This document shows positions 27,501 to 34,050 of a stretch of 64,000 nucleotides of DNA, piece by piece. The position numbers and the translations under genes are program-made. This DNA comes from Ligula intestinalis (Eukaryota; Platyhelminthes; Cestoda; Diphyllobothriidea; Diphyllobothriidae): contig JAYGXS010000003.1 in assembly GCA_036362985.1 (NCBI GenBank), forward strand, positions 69,141,522 through 69,205,521, in the 5' to 3' direction. Below the pieces are notes generated by a model. That model did not search any database. It was not told the origin of the DNA and saw nothing but the letters and a program-made list of their open reading frames with translations. Within the stretch, counting starts at the first letter, position 1. Every line of letters starts with the position of its first letter.

Positions 27501-28651
27501 AATTCGTTGCTGTGGTTAAGCAAATTATGTTAAGAAGGTGGAAAAATTGCAAGTAAAATCGATTGTATTTACCAACGTCCAAGCTTGGCACTATACGAAA
27601 ATATAATTCTAGTATAAAAACACGCTATTACGAATGGACTTCCGTGAAAGGACATTTTAAAAGCGTTCTAAAACAAAAAAATGTGTATGAGTAGGGTAAC
27701 AGAAGCTGCAGCAAGTCCATACGCAAGACGTCATACTCGACATTCTGTTAATAAATATTATCCGGAGATCAATCCTATCACATCTTAGAAACTCTGTCCT
27801 TGTGTTTTTGAAAGGTTGGAGCATCAATTAGCGCAATAGGGAATGAGCGTGCGACGTTTTTTGAAGATACAGTATTAAGCCACCTAAGAGGATCAGATTG
27901 GCTCAAGACTATAAAGCTATACAATAGAAATGCGTGGCTAATTTTGCTAAATGCATGCATTGTATGGTTCTGCAATGCTGGCCAAAAGCGAGTGAACAAA
28001 AATCAATGAATCCGCTCAATTTGCTTGGCCAGATTTAGTCATATTGAAGGTGGCGAAGCTCCATGCTCCTAGTTGTTGACAAAAATGGGCATTGAAAAGT
28101 ATGGACGGACAGTAAACAGTTAAATTTGTAAGTGACATTAAATTAAAGAGGTAAATGTCAATCTACTGAGGAGTTCATCGTCAGTTGCCTCTGGGTGGAA
28201 TTGGAGCATAAATGCAAAAAAACCACAAATATTTCAAAAAATAAATTGCACACAAAATTTGGCGCATCTCGTTAGGGTATAACCAGTGCTTAATTGCTGT
28301 TCATTCCCTTAGGTAACGAATCAAAACGGCTTTAGATATAATACCAATGATTCATCGGAAACTCATCCGGTCGAGGAAAGATGACTAAGCAAACATTGCG
28401 CGTAATGATAAATTTTTGTAGCTTTTGGATTCGGGACCTTTTAACTTGAAAATATTTTCAATAAGCCGAATGAAGACGTACAATGCAGTAAAATACTGAA
28501 TTAAAAAATAAAAATAATTTAATACTCTTCTTAAATTAATCACACAAGTTGTATACACATTAAAAAAGATTTTTTTCCAATCGAAAATTGTTTACTTCCT
28601 TTTAGGCTATCCCAATCAAGAAGCTCTCTTAGTGAAGTGAAGATGAAATAA
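3287..28651 (+). CDS. DUR3-type urea/sodium symporter (SSS family), copy 1; 5' end outside the window
   Basis: Multi-exon gene; ten exons (3287-3524, 4349-4506, 7037-7167, 7676-7838, 11925-12120, 13053-13227, 18438-18630, 23070-23245, 26848-27012, 28606-28651) total 1641 bases, i.e. 546 codons plus TAA, and every junction keeps phase. Expected role: urea uptake coupled to a cation across the plasma membrane. Family marks seen: the VMDQSIW stretch in the first exon (usual form VDQSYWQ), SISSILTVDI in the second, a Cys-rich loop in the third, a helix ending GGSTISALLAI, and FEIDNPLRPWAEVYAK, close to the DNPLSPW motif of animal DUR3. About eight hydrophobic helices are present, then a polar cytosolic tail. 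The first ~200-250 residues are missing: their exons must lie left of base 1, as shown by the matching 5' exons kept in copy 2. Divergent from textbook DUR3, but with no stop or frameshift, so probably functional. Confidence 0.85.
3525..4348 (+). other. intron A-B of copy 1
   Basis: AT-rich, begins gtacgt and ends ttaccag. No repeat or second gene recognised. Confidence 0.6.
4349..4506 (+). CDS. copy 1 exon B (residues 80-132)
   Basis: Acceptor tttaccag, donor gtaagt at 4507. Encodes APITVYEELFGQKGVVLLF then a transmembrane helix and SISSILTVDIFSIHI. It aligns with the DUR3 segment ...[42 protein letters not shown]. The family's usual TSAGSAE is replaced by VTVGLFQ. Confidence 0.85.
4507..5508 (+). 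other. intron B-C of copy 1, left part
   Basis: AT-rich with only short chance frames. Precedes the fold-back PLE at 5510-6535. Confidence 0.5.
5510..5810 (+). repeat. left inverted arm of the 5.5-6.5 kb PLE unit
   Basis: The reverse complement matches 6230-6530. At protein level its minus strand reads ADKAVVAISESKAKCQ..., matching ADRAIVAISESNAKCQ read on the plus strand of the right arm. Contains (GT)7 at about 5669-5682. Confidence 0.8.
5779..6393 (+). CDS. intact GIY-YIG (PLE-type) frame, RT-less
   Basis: 204 codons without a stop. The core at ~residues 29-115 is VVYQICCSCGQRNHVGVTGR, then LLRTLVTKHAVAVRKKD, SQVAAQSAGPGHSFKFDEAEI and ELLHLWFSGSQSINK, typical of the PLE GIY-YIG endonuclease domain. 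The second tyrosine of the usual YVG is H (NHVG), and the usual RTRMAEH is RTLVTKH, so catalysis may be lost. The first ~18 and last ~50 codons lie in the inverted arms. The true start is uncertain because a PLE protein would normally continue upstream into RT. Intronic in copy 1, same strand. Confidence 0.6.
   Translation: MSASDVGLINACRVMRPKNPLPRQETAGVVYQICCSCGQRNHVGVTGRLLRTLVTKHAVAVRKKDVTSQVAAQSAGPGHSFKFDEAEIRARGENGVSHELLHLWFSGSQSINKRKDLAFPYAVLRGFLSKRISHMGRAGRSNNSDDSECNCRVIIKPASNADRAIVAISESNAKCQTSITSNKTKAVATEVNNYHSHANDHYEQ
6230..6535 (-). repeat. right inverted arm of the 5.5-6.5 kb PLE unit
   Basis: Inverted partner of 5510-5810; ends with the cgtcaggcaaataaaactgctgt block. Related single arms are seen at 18870-19060, at 23470-23620 (opposite strand) and, weaker, at 2870-3080. 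Confidence 0.8.
6536..7036 (+). other. intron B-C of copy 1, right part
   Basis: AT-rich. The open frame running into exon C starts at 6899, but only the part after the ctttcag acceptor has family similarity. Confidence 0.5.
7037..7167 (+). CDS. copy 1 exon C: cysteine-rich cytosolic loop (residues 133-176)
   Basis: Acceptor ctttcag, donor gtgagc at 7168. Encodes a short polar segment with nine cysteines in CYDTNCCLLCGK and KCECRPVSACEQC arrangements. Similar Cys-rich inserts (CLLC...CxC...CxxC) occur, as I recall, in animal and some fungal DUR3 proteins at this place. The spacing suggests metal binding, which is an inference. Confidence 0.8.
7676..7838 (+). CDS. copy 1 exon D (residues 176-230)
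   Basis: Acceptor tttcag at 7670-7675, donor gtaagt at 7839. Encodes SSCRVHTLFRAYEERLEKVN then a transmembrane helix (GIAILLILGVMLPVGLFL). This matches the DUR3 segment (P)xYxCPxHGxFRxYxDxLxxxKNW...PLTLFL. Confidence 0.8.
7839..8710 (+). other. intron D-E of copy 1, left part
   Basis: AT-rich, no gene or repeat recognised before the fold-back PLE that starts near 8715. Confidence 0.5.
8715..10715 (-). mobile_element. second Penelope-like unit with inverted arms
   Basis: Arms ~8715-9140 and ~10290-10715 are inverted copies: both contain gtgtcacggttt, ggtcaga.....gtcct/ctagtc, and aaccgcactctccacct on opposite strands. On the minus strand between them, ~9870-9750 encodes RQRILTTASSVPLRLTYP and QKALVQALKLPSPMTNS, the terminal part of a PLE GIY-YIG protein. 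The purine-rich arm sequence equals the PLE 3' region at 1240 and 41770. Upstream frames (10344 down to 9832) are broken. Confidence 0.75.
9479..10344 (-). pseudogene. PLE GIY-YIG protein relic
   Basis: Two overlapping minus-strand frames (10344-9832 and 9940-9479). Only the second is clearly recognisable, at ILTTASSVPLRLTYP...QKALVQALKLP, corresponding to the segment (L)TTAEAIAIRLxRPxLCxQKxLVQALxLP of other PLEs. The core GIY motif is not readable without frame changes. Confidence 0.6.
10716..11924 (+). other. intron D-E of copy 1, right part
   Basis: AT-rich; 11500-11690 is especially T-rich (ttttatttt-type strings). No gene recognised. Confidence 0.5.
11925..12120 (+). CDS. copy 1 exon E (residues 231-296)
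   Basis: Acceptor tgctaag at 11918-11924, donor gtaagt at 12121. Encodes two hydrophobic stretches around SVVYSLFWGRLTGAAVVGG, typical of the SSS pattern ALxWxRxTGxAAVxGA. Exon E' of copy 2 (40498) is the clear paralogue, which supports both boundaries. Confidence 0.85.
12121..13052 (+). other. intron E-F of copy 1
   Basis: Contains a C-run at about 12716-12725. Bases 12785-12890 resemble 41095-41205 in the matching intron of copy 2 (aacct.atcttaagac.aa and ttcttcgataaa-like block), showing that introns were duplicated with the gene. Confidence 0.6.
13053..13227 (+). CDS. copy 1 exon F (residues 296-354) with the DNPL.PW motif
   Basis: Acceptor atcctag, donor gtaaga at 13228. One helix (TGLLAGFISPVLIVF) is followed by a charged linker and SWQRLFEIDNPLRPWAEVYAK. 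That motif (WExTRxIDNPLSPWxExY) is, in my recollection, the best signature of animal DUR3. Paralogous exon in copy 2 at 42888. Confidence 0.87.
13380..14420 (-). repeat. ~1 kb non-coding dispersed repeat, inverted copy
   Basis: The reverse complement resembles 37530-38520 along its length, e.g. acttcttatagttctttt, accgaatcgttt.accttcat, and catatatgtggcc.gtttttgcat. A third, shorter copy is at 33340-34050. No protein frame. It occupies a different intron in copy 1 from its place in copy 2, so it moved or was inserted separately. Confidence 0.65.
14421..15130 (+). other. intron F-G of copy 1: diverged repeat and spacer
   Basis: Bases 14620-14730 resemble 1700-1810. No exon recognised. Confidence 0.4.
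15140..15490 (+). mobile_element. Penelope-like element GIY-YIG relic
   Basis: Reads YKIPCSSCDAVF, then after a frame change GKCISTRIQQHQSAVRRQ, then (15263 frame) FKLGTGHKFAWESTRIVG, GREFLELMYSNETCINRYIDL and YGYLK. These are in the order of a PLE GIY-YIG domain of the SINRHIDL lineage. Two frameshifts separate the parts, so it is dead. Sense to copy 1. Confidence 0.75.
15491..16825 (+). other. intron F-G of copy 1: no gene seen
   Basis: AT-rich; 16590-16700 is a short GC-richer patch of unknown origin. No exon match to the other copies. Confidence 0.45.
16840..17165 (-). pseudogene. Merlin-type (IS1016/ISXO2-like) DDE transposase relic
   Basis: Minus strand, one frame from ~17100 to ~16840: LRTRLAAYERVAQGSVIVTDEWKS..., two adjacent stops, TDNHSKHNKDHTTEKYAKV, TEAWWSRLKHKLN. 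This matches the Merlin/ISXO2-like pattern I.RHV.PGS.I.SDEW..Y..L...G..H..VNHS..FVDP..G.HTQ..E..W...K..L. The TDEW aspartate is kept; the HTQ-E region reads YAKVTEAWW, keeping E. Upstream on the minus strand (to ~17300) the similarity fades. No terminal inverted repeats identified. Confidence 0.7.
17166..18437 (+). other. intron F-G of copy 1, last part
   Basis: T-rich; no gene. Bases 18360-18437 before exon G resemble the matching intron end in copy 2 (44700-44770; caagctattcccattttat against tagctattcccattctttt). Confidence 0.5.
18438..18630 (+). CDS. copy 1 exon G (residues 354-418)
   Basis: Acceptor gtcttccag, donor gtaaga at 18631. Encodes YDPVTYSTPDPTEVEKMFR, a helix with VLWPGL, and TAFKVW. 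It matches the DUR3 pattern RPSxEEVxxxF...WPxxM...F..W. Exon G' of copy 2 has the same layout and length within one codon. Confidence 0.87.
18870..20095 (-). mobile_element. Penelope-like element relic with GIY-YIG domain
   Basis: Minus strand ~20050-19790 reads EVVYGIWCSCEQSNYVGESGR, HLKTKIANYVAAVRRNDANSQVAA, stop, SARPGHTFKFDEAAILARGE. This is a PLE GIY-YIG core with the catalytic-type YVG...GR kept, in the same lineage as 5779-6393. Bases 18870-19060 carry the arm motif (tttattcgcct...tttc.aaatccgtcgcggatcc), and 19440-19690 carries the repeat also found inverted at 20-260. One stop lies inside the GIY-YIG part. Confidence 0.75.
20600..21345. repeat. GC-rich element of unknown type, shared with copy 2
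   Basis: Bases 21161-21340 match 45321-45540 in direct orientation (ccaccagctaggac, ggccagaaaat), while 20972-21062 matches 45225-45312 inverted. Both sit in the same intron (G-H) of two symporter copies. GC-rich (20700-20940), with no protein recognised. Confidence 0.55.
21346..22360 (+). other. intron G-H of copy 1: no gene seen
   Basis: AT-rich, only short chance frames on both strands. Confidence 0.4.
22362..22445 (+). repeat. possible tRNA-derived SINE head
   Basis: Bases 22374-22392 (gatggctcaataaattagg) resemble a pol III A box, and gcgagttcgaaac at 22419-22431 resembles a B box (GGTTCGANNCC) at normal spacing. No clean tRNA cloverleaf, so a SINE or decayed tRNA pseudogene is more likely than a tRNA gene. 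Confidence 0.4.
22446..23069 (+). other. intron G-H of copy 1, last part
   Basis: No gene. The final ~60 bases before exon H (atatcaataaccatcagttttgaacatt) resemble copy 2 just before 46280 (gttaacaactatcggttttgaacatc). Confidence 0.5.
23070..23245 (+). CDS. copy 1 exon H (residues 419-477)
   Basis: Acceptor gtttatag, donor gtaagt at 23246. Last membrane helix (GVIVFWLLCSTIGCITLPLL) followed by a polar stretch ending SDLPTTEYFVSSDSQ. All three copies keep this exon; in copies 2 and 3 it is damaged. Confidence 0.87.
23470..24060 (-). mobile_element. PLE-type repeat arm and adjoining TE sequence
   Basis: The reverse complement of 23540-23610 reads gcctgtcgtttcgatatccgccgcggatc, the same arm motif as 18890-18945 and 5540-5575. 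The rest to 24060 is GC-richer than the intron but has no recognisable protein. Confidence 0.5.
24265..24570 (+). mobile_element. possible LTR-retrotransposon integrase fragments
   Basis: Frame at 24275-24420 reads SHQSELVERLNRVMLLL, and a second piece at 24521-24565 reads SHQSEMVECLAKL. Both resemble the Ty3/Gypsy integrase motif YHPQS(D/N)G(L/M)VERFNR. Very short matches, so tentative. Confidence 0.3.
24576..24851 (+). repeat. two-unit tandem duplication, ~130-146 bp
   Basis: Units start gtctacttgtacag at 24576 and 24706. Both contain tacgatctac, aacataacac, gaggccac/gagaccac, tcaaataacacgctt and cgctga.gcgt. The second unit carries ~15 extra bases. Non-coding. Confidence 0.85.
24949..25323 (-). 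CDS. unrecognised 124-codon frame
   Basis: Minus-strand open frame in a locally GC-richer patch. Ser/Thr/His-rich first half, then a more regular segment (LGWSVTCESIAQRLANLYHEGQNVPIIVAS...). I do not recognise a family. It lies between TE fragments in an intron of copy 1, antisense to it, so a transposon-derived piece is the likeliest explanation. It could also be chance. Confidence 0.2.
   Translation of the reverse strand: MAICGRRTSSRSILSSAPRRNIDASSSHCPSANSLITNTKTFFPSQATREILTTLLPQTTLQLHTYPAHITTVLEHHALGWSVTCESIAQRLANLYHEGQNVPIIVASADRCTLSHRIGRFGYP
25850..26220 (+). mobile_element. non-LTR retrotransposon (LINE) C-terminal fragment
   Basis: Frame 25864-26220 encodes TLAQLRSGYCMLLCQYQHR, LDPSIPDCCPDCGVSTHDCRH, LFACSSRPGTHLTPADLW and PVEVAAFLRL before TGA. 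This is the terminal zinc-knuckle-like tail (CPxC...H..HLFxCxxxP..L....LW..P...A.FL) of Jockey/R1-like ORF2 proteins. Truncated at the 5' end; the upstream RT domain is absent. A C-run lies at ~25748-25760. Confidence 0.75.
26848..27012 (+). CDS. copy 1 exon I: polar C-terminal tail (residues 477-532)
   Basis: Acceptor atttctcag, donor gtgagt at 27013. Encodes an acidic and basic hydrophilic tail (EGRQDDINFVEFEGGTRTSD...) with no helix. The paralogous exons at 47002 (+) and 57003 (-) show it is a real exon and not a chance frame. Confidence 0.8.
27013..28605 (+). other. intron I-J of copy 1
   Basis: No repeat recognised. An open stretch of ~64 codons at 27810-28008 (+) lies roughly where copies 2 and 3 share a conserved block, but the match is too weak to call an exon. 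Confidence 0.45.
28606..28651 (+). CDS. copy 1 exon J: last codons and stop
   Basis: Acceptor ccttttag. It completes a Thr codon split with exon I and encodes LSQSRSSLSEVKMK, then TAA at 28649-28651. Both other copies have the same acceptor context followed by L(S/P)(Q/K)S, which supports it as the terminal exon. An AATAAA at 29305-29310 is a possible poly(A) signal about 650 bases downstream. Confidence 0.65.
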
Positions 28652-31590
28652 TTCCCATTCCCTCTGGGCATGAGCAAAGGCAGATTGTTTTGTGAAAACA
28701 AACACACGGCCCCATGTCCGAGCTGTGAACCTATTTCTTGTCCGTAAGCCACAAAATGAGTTCTCTCATGTAGATTAAGCCGGATCTTATAAATTCAAGC
28801 GGCAGATGAATCCTATTTTCCAGCTTCTTGTGGCTCCAACTCTAGCTACTGAACGTTTTTCGTGCTCCAGAATCAGCTAATGCTCTAGGCTATGGCTTCA
28901 TCCATTCACATTCTTCAAATATCTCATTGTTGTAATTTTTTGTTTCGTGAGTGTCTTTAACAGGGATTGCCGAGTATGCTTGTTTAACGATGTTGAAAGA
29001 CGTGAAAATTTGACCAAATATTTGATGCCCTTATTAGTCCAAATGCATTTTGTAGAGTAAACCTACTAAAATGTGCTTCCTATTACTCATTTTTAACACA
29101 TCAACCATCCGCGATAATGGGAACTTACAAAGGCATATATATTTGTTTAAAGAAATTTCCAAAAATGCTGAATAATCTTGAACTCTACCAGTCGTTACAC
29201 TTGCATTCAAATTTTCAAACTCCACACTTTATACAGGGTGTCCCAAAAATATATACATATTTTACCTTTTTGTAAAATTTGCGGTTATCATAACTTTGCA
29301 ATTAAATAAATACGGAGATATTTACAAGTATAATTTCATTGTTTTTTTACTGAATGTTCTCAAACTAACGCCCATTTTGATCATGACACTAGTGGCAAAT
29401 AGACGTTGGGGGTTTGCTAAATGTAAGATGAAGCAAAAGTAGCAGTAGGGTTACTTTAAGGTTCAAGATCAAGACTACTGTCTTGTCTTGGGTTGGGATT
29501 AATGTAGGTATTAGGACAAGAGGGTTGCATCGTTTCAGAGCTTTAAAGCAAGGCCAGCTGTATTAATTAGAAGGCGTTTCTATCCCTGAATCCTCTGGGT
29601 GGATGGCTGTCTAAGCGATGTCCACAGAAATCATTATGAGGAACATAAGCAGAAGATGCCTAAGCGTGTCTCAAATTACAGCAATATTTAATGTAAGATA
29701 GAGACTTAAAAGTGGACAAAAAATAAAACCTTTAGTTTACGGTGTGATTACATTATTCAAATGGACTTGATATTCGTTTAAAGCACATTTAGTTCGGGTG
29801 TGGAGTGAATTTCGATTGCAGTACAAAAGGATGGATATTAGAAAAATGTTTCTTCAGCAGGGCCAACAATACCTACGCGTACATCGCCAACTGCGGGGGT
29901 GGCACAGGTCATGTTGACCTTTGTACGGCATATTGATACTTTTAGGCTTCAATTCGAGCAGGGAATTGTGCTCTTAAATAATCTTTCAAAGCAAAAAAGG
30001 GGAGGAGGAGGATGAAAGAGCTTCGGATATTGTTCGGCCCTTTCTACATTATGGTTTATTTCTATTATCAAAATTGATTCAGGCGACTTTGTCAAATAGG
30101 GCTTATTGAAAAACATCAGCCTTTAAGACGTTACTCCAATGTGGTTAAAAAGTAACTTACTTTTAAGCAAATAAATGCTTCCTTTGAACTTTGGATTATA
30201 ACGCACATGTTAAGCAAACAAATGGGAGATACTTATGCATGTTTCGATTTCTGCCTCTATTAGCCGTAATTAGGCGATGAAATCTGAATGCATCAAAAAT
30301 CACCAGAGCGGAATGTTTTTGAAAAGCATTCAGTCGAGGGCAGTTTCTTCAAACTATAATAGTTTGGCAGAAATAAGGACTGTTTTTCTTCTAGTGATAA
30401 AGTTATTGACAGGTGTTCTTGGTTTATAACATCCAGTGAAGTTGAACCATCGGTTTACTCTAGTGCACTCGTAAATCTGTTCCGCTCAGCGCCCACAGTA
30501 TATCGGGCCGTTGGTCCGGTACATAAATTGAAAATTTTTTAGCCTACCCACAAATATCTTCACCAGAAGCGGAACAAAGTACGAGCCCATATTTACATGA
30601 TGTCGTCAAATAGAACCTGCATGTGCAAGATTCATTTTGATTTAAAAAAACCATGAGGGCCTTTGCAAGCATTCCTATATCCTGCTGATTTTGTAACAGA
30701 GCTATTCGTTAAGAAGACGAATGTTTTAGCTGAAGCATTACAATTTCATCCAAGACAAAATTTGTTATGATTTCAATGACTTCGCCGGTATTCTATTAGC
30801 CATTGAACGCTAGGTGATTCTGTACGAGCACCACTTTATTCAAGCACTCTTCTGTTACGGCACGCTCCGCGTGTTATGGCGTGAACGATCCGGTGTGTCA
30901 ACTTTATACAGCTTCCGCCATGCAAATTATAGAGGTGCATGCCGGCTGATAGGTTTTGTCCGCTCATAAAACCGTGTGTTCGACGCTATTTCAAACAGTG
31001 ATCCCGTCGTGTTTGAACCCCACATGTGCATTCCTTATGCTTTTCTGAACTTCTCCTGGTCCGACAGAATAAATTTCATTTTCCTTTTCACAATAACAAT
31101 GCTAAGTGCCTTATTTAGCCTCATCATTTGAATATTCTTGTTTTTCGGGGCTGCTGTCGTATTTTTATGCATGCATTCGTGAAAAGGTATCGAAACTTGT
31201 GGCTACTGTCCAGGTTCTTCCAAATATAATTAAATAAAGCAGGCTGGACCATTAAGGTGGTTTCTGTAAAACCGGCTGAGGATCGCGTAATTGATTCTGG
31301 AAGTTATTTAATGCTGTTTAAAGAGCAAGCTGGCTGGGTTTCGGATGAGGGCAAGTAAAATATGATCAAACGATAAATCTCAAACATGGTTCAATATGAT
31401 ATATCAATAACTAGTCGCAGTAAAGCTTGGGTCTGAATTCCCAATAAAACTAGCTAAAACCCATTTAAAAGTCTTGAGTCCTTGGAGATTCTCGTTTCAT
31501 TCATGATAAACAAATAATAAGAGGAGATTGTGTCATTCATTGACATAAATATAATTCCATACCCAAATAGAAGTTGTCAATTTTTATTTT
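28652..31590. other. intergenic, 3' flank of copy 1
   Basis: No gene. Bases 28652-28800 still resemble copies 2 and 3 (gagcaaaggcag, gaaaacaaacacac...ccccatg). Bases 30010-30110 resemble the reverse complement of 53190-53310 (gattcaggcgact...aatagggcttatt). A cagggtgtcccaaaa string at 29236 looks like a DNA-transposon end, but no partner was found. Confidence 0.5.
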
Positions 31591-31612
31591 TCAGAGTCAG
31601 AGTCAGAGTCAG
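31591..31612 (+). repeat. (GAGTCA)n microsatellite
   Basis: tcagagtcagagtcagagtc; three and a half units of a 6-base repeat, immediately upstream of the tandem LINE repeats. Confidence 0.85.
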
Positions 31613-31723
31613 CCTTACTCCCTGTTAAGATATTTGAACGAAAAAACAGAAAAATAAGATAGAAGACGCTGTCAAAGTAACCCTACTTTCTGGCAATTGC
31701 AGAAGCTGGTTTGGGAAAATTCG

Positions 31724-32345
31724 CTGCTGAAAGTCAGCTTACACTGGTGCATTGTTTGATTTGAAATTTGATTACACAATTCCAATGAAGCAATTTAACT
31801 TGCGCCAGTTTACAGTGCTGTCAGCTTGGGGGAATTTACACCATTTGTCCGGTAGTTCAAATTGTAATAAAAGAAAACTAATTGTTAATCAAACATACCA
31901 TGTGGTGTAAATCAATGTCGTTTTTCATGACTGTTTGTCTGAATGGGATTTGATGCGTGTCCAGCCTGCTCTTAAATGTATTAACACTGGTAGAAAGGAC
32001 AACTTCTTCAAGAAGGGCGTTCCAGGTTGCAGCTGCTGAAAGTCAGCTTACACTGGTGCATTGTTCGATTTGAAATTTGATTACCCAATTCCAATGAAGC
32101 AATTTAACTTGCGCCAGTTTACAGTGCTGTGAGCCTGGGGGAATTCACAGCATTTGTCCGGTGGTTCAAATAGTAATAAAAACAAAACTAATTTTTAATC
32201 AAGCGTACCATGTGGTGTAAATCAATGTCGTTTTTCATGAATGTTTGTCTGAATGGGATTTGATGCGTGTCCAGCCTGCTTTTAAATGTATTAACACTGG
32301 TAGAAAGGACAACTTCTTCAGGAAGGGCGTTCCAGGTTGCAGCTG
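31724..32345 (-). repeat. tandem direct repeat, ~309 bp period, of a LINE 3' end
   Basis: Units begin ctgctgaaagtcagctt at 31724 and 32033 and are nearly identical over ~300 bases (gcgccagtttacagtgctgt, ccatgtggtgtaaatcaatg, gatgcgtgtccagcctgct). On the minus strand each unit encodes the end of a LINE ORF (TWNALPEE-type tail and SRLDTHQIPFRQ). Confidence 0.9.
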
Positions 32346-32508
32346 CTCTGTTGCTTAAGAAGAACTTTCGTTTGTCAATCCTCGCTTTGCCTGGGCATCC
32401 ACTTAAATTACGCCCCGTCAAAGAAAGGATTGACGGAATAAAGTTATTCTTTAGCAACAGGGCAGCTGCAACCTGGAACGCCCTTCCCGAAGACTTTGTC
32501 CTTCCCAC
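32188..32508 (-). mobile_element. LINE ORF2 C-terminal tail
   Basis: 106-codon minus-strand frame with KRKFFLSNRAAATWNALPEE, VVLSTSVNTFKSRLDTH, then stop. This is the standard C-terminal signature of CR1/RTE-like LINE reverse transcriptase proteins (FFSxRVVxxWNxLPxxVVxAxSVNxFKxxLD). The first ~40 residues come from the opposite palindrome arm. Confidence 0.8.
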
Positions 32509-32700
32509 CAGTGTTAATGGATTTTAGAGCAGGCTGGACACGCATTAAATCCTATTCAGACAAACAGCCATGTAAAACGACATTGATTTGCAGTACATGG
32601 TACTCTTGATTAAAACTAAGTTATGCTTTATTACTATTTGAACCACCGGACAAATTGTGTGTCTTCCCCCAGGCTCACAGCACTGTACAAGGACATTGCA
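32370..32700 (+). mobile_element. inverted copy of the same LINE tail
   Basis: The plus strand encodes LFFSNRAAATWNALPED, FVLPTSVNGF, stop, SRLDTH. The sequence 32440-32690 is the reverse complement of ~32105-32370, so the locus is a head-to-head palindrome centred near 32400. Confidence 0.8.
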
Positions 32701-33339
32701 TTACATTATAAGGACACGAACAAGGACATTGCAATACCCTACATTATACTGCTCGTGATTAACGAGTTGTCATGTTTCATAACTATTTGGACTACGTGGC
32801 AGATGTTGTCATGCAATAGGCGTACTTATTTACATTTTACTTTTTATCCATTTCTATCCTATCATCTTGTTACCAATAGGGAGTTCAAAGGTGTCCGCCT
32901 ATTTTACTTCAATAAACTGATACTGATAGTGAATTTTAGTTTTAAGAAATATTTTCTGCCGAGATGTGAAGCTTTTTGGCATAAAACGTAGCTGAACTTG
33001 TTTTGCATTTTGTTTTACGACATCAATATGTGGGACGTTAACCGAAACTTGTTTTACGTTATCAGTAAGATAAATGTAAAAGCAAATCATACTGAACGTA
33101 AAGTGTGTAAAACATACTTTGTATACACTGTAATATCCGCTGACGCATATTTTATGAACGGAAGAGACAGGAAAATACAAATTAGATCAAAATCTTAGCA
33201 TGTATTCAGTAAAACTATTCCTGTATTTTTGAGCTTAAAATGGGGCCTTAGAGCAATCAGTAATGGTGAGCGATACTGTAACACAAAATAAAGGTGAGTG
33301 CCTTCATTTGAAGCACAATTGTATCATTTATTTTCTCAT
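32701..33339. other. AT-rich intergenic, no gene seen
   Basis: Open frames on both strands here are low-complexity and unrecognised. Confidence 0.4.
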
Positions 33340-34050
33340 TAATCAGAAAAGCCAGCCAAATTCTCAATTTTCCCTTTGACTTTACCTTCGAAAAAGGTAA
33401 CATGCACATATATTTGGCTGTTGAATGCCCAATAAAATAACCTCTTAAGATGTCACCTATTGTAGCAAGTTGTTTTATTTACCTCAGAAAAATGAATCTT
33501 CCATTTATGTTGCAGGTGTCCTTTTGGCTAGATAATGTGGTTAGCTGTTTTGAGGACTTTTACAATATTACGCGCAAGTCTATGGTCATAAGAACTCATA
33601 AAACATAATTCATTATGTTTATTAAATGCTTGTTATATACATCTTGATTTTAGAGGTTTGATAAGAGCCCGAACGTTTATTAAACAAGGCTTGAAAAAAA
33701 GATCAGAAAATCGCAGAAAATCGGTCAAAAAGTAAGAAACGATTTACAAGTTATCGTGATTACATAAGGAAAATATGTTAAGGAAATTCGATAAGGAGAG
33801 GTTTCTCTGATATAGGAAAAGCAGTATAGTTAAATACAGTATTTCCCCAATTGAATAAAATTCATATTTTTAATTTTTTGGCTATTTCTACCGAGGTGGT
33901 TTTGGAGGATTCTCAAGAACATTTTGGTTTTTTTTAACAAAAAAGTAGTCCTTTTTATATTTATTTTCAGGAAAAAATTTGCCTTAGGACGTTAATTACA
34001 TTTTTATAGTCTTGAACATGCGTTAATGCAGGTTTGTGAGTGATTATTAT
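33340..34050 (+). repeat. partial copy of the ~1 kb dispersed repeat
   Basis: Resembles 37870-38420 in the same orientation (tctcaattttccctttgac..taccttcgaaaaaggtaa; gacaatgtggttaactgttt-like block) and 13380-14050 inverted. Non-coding. Confidence 0.6.

Noticed and set aside
27778..27999. Possible extra exon in intron I-J of copy 1
   Set aside because: Similarity to the conserved block of copies 2 and 3 is too weak, and no phase-consistent splice sites were found.
29230..29260. acagggtgtcccaaaaa string resembling a DNA-transposon end
   Set aside because: No inverted partner or transposase found nearby.
29447..31680. 14-base inverted pair agtagggttacttt / aaagtaaccctact that could bound a 2.2 kb DNA transposon
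   Set aside because: Exact 14-base inverted pairs are expected several times by chance in 64 kb; no further end similarity.
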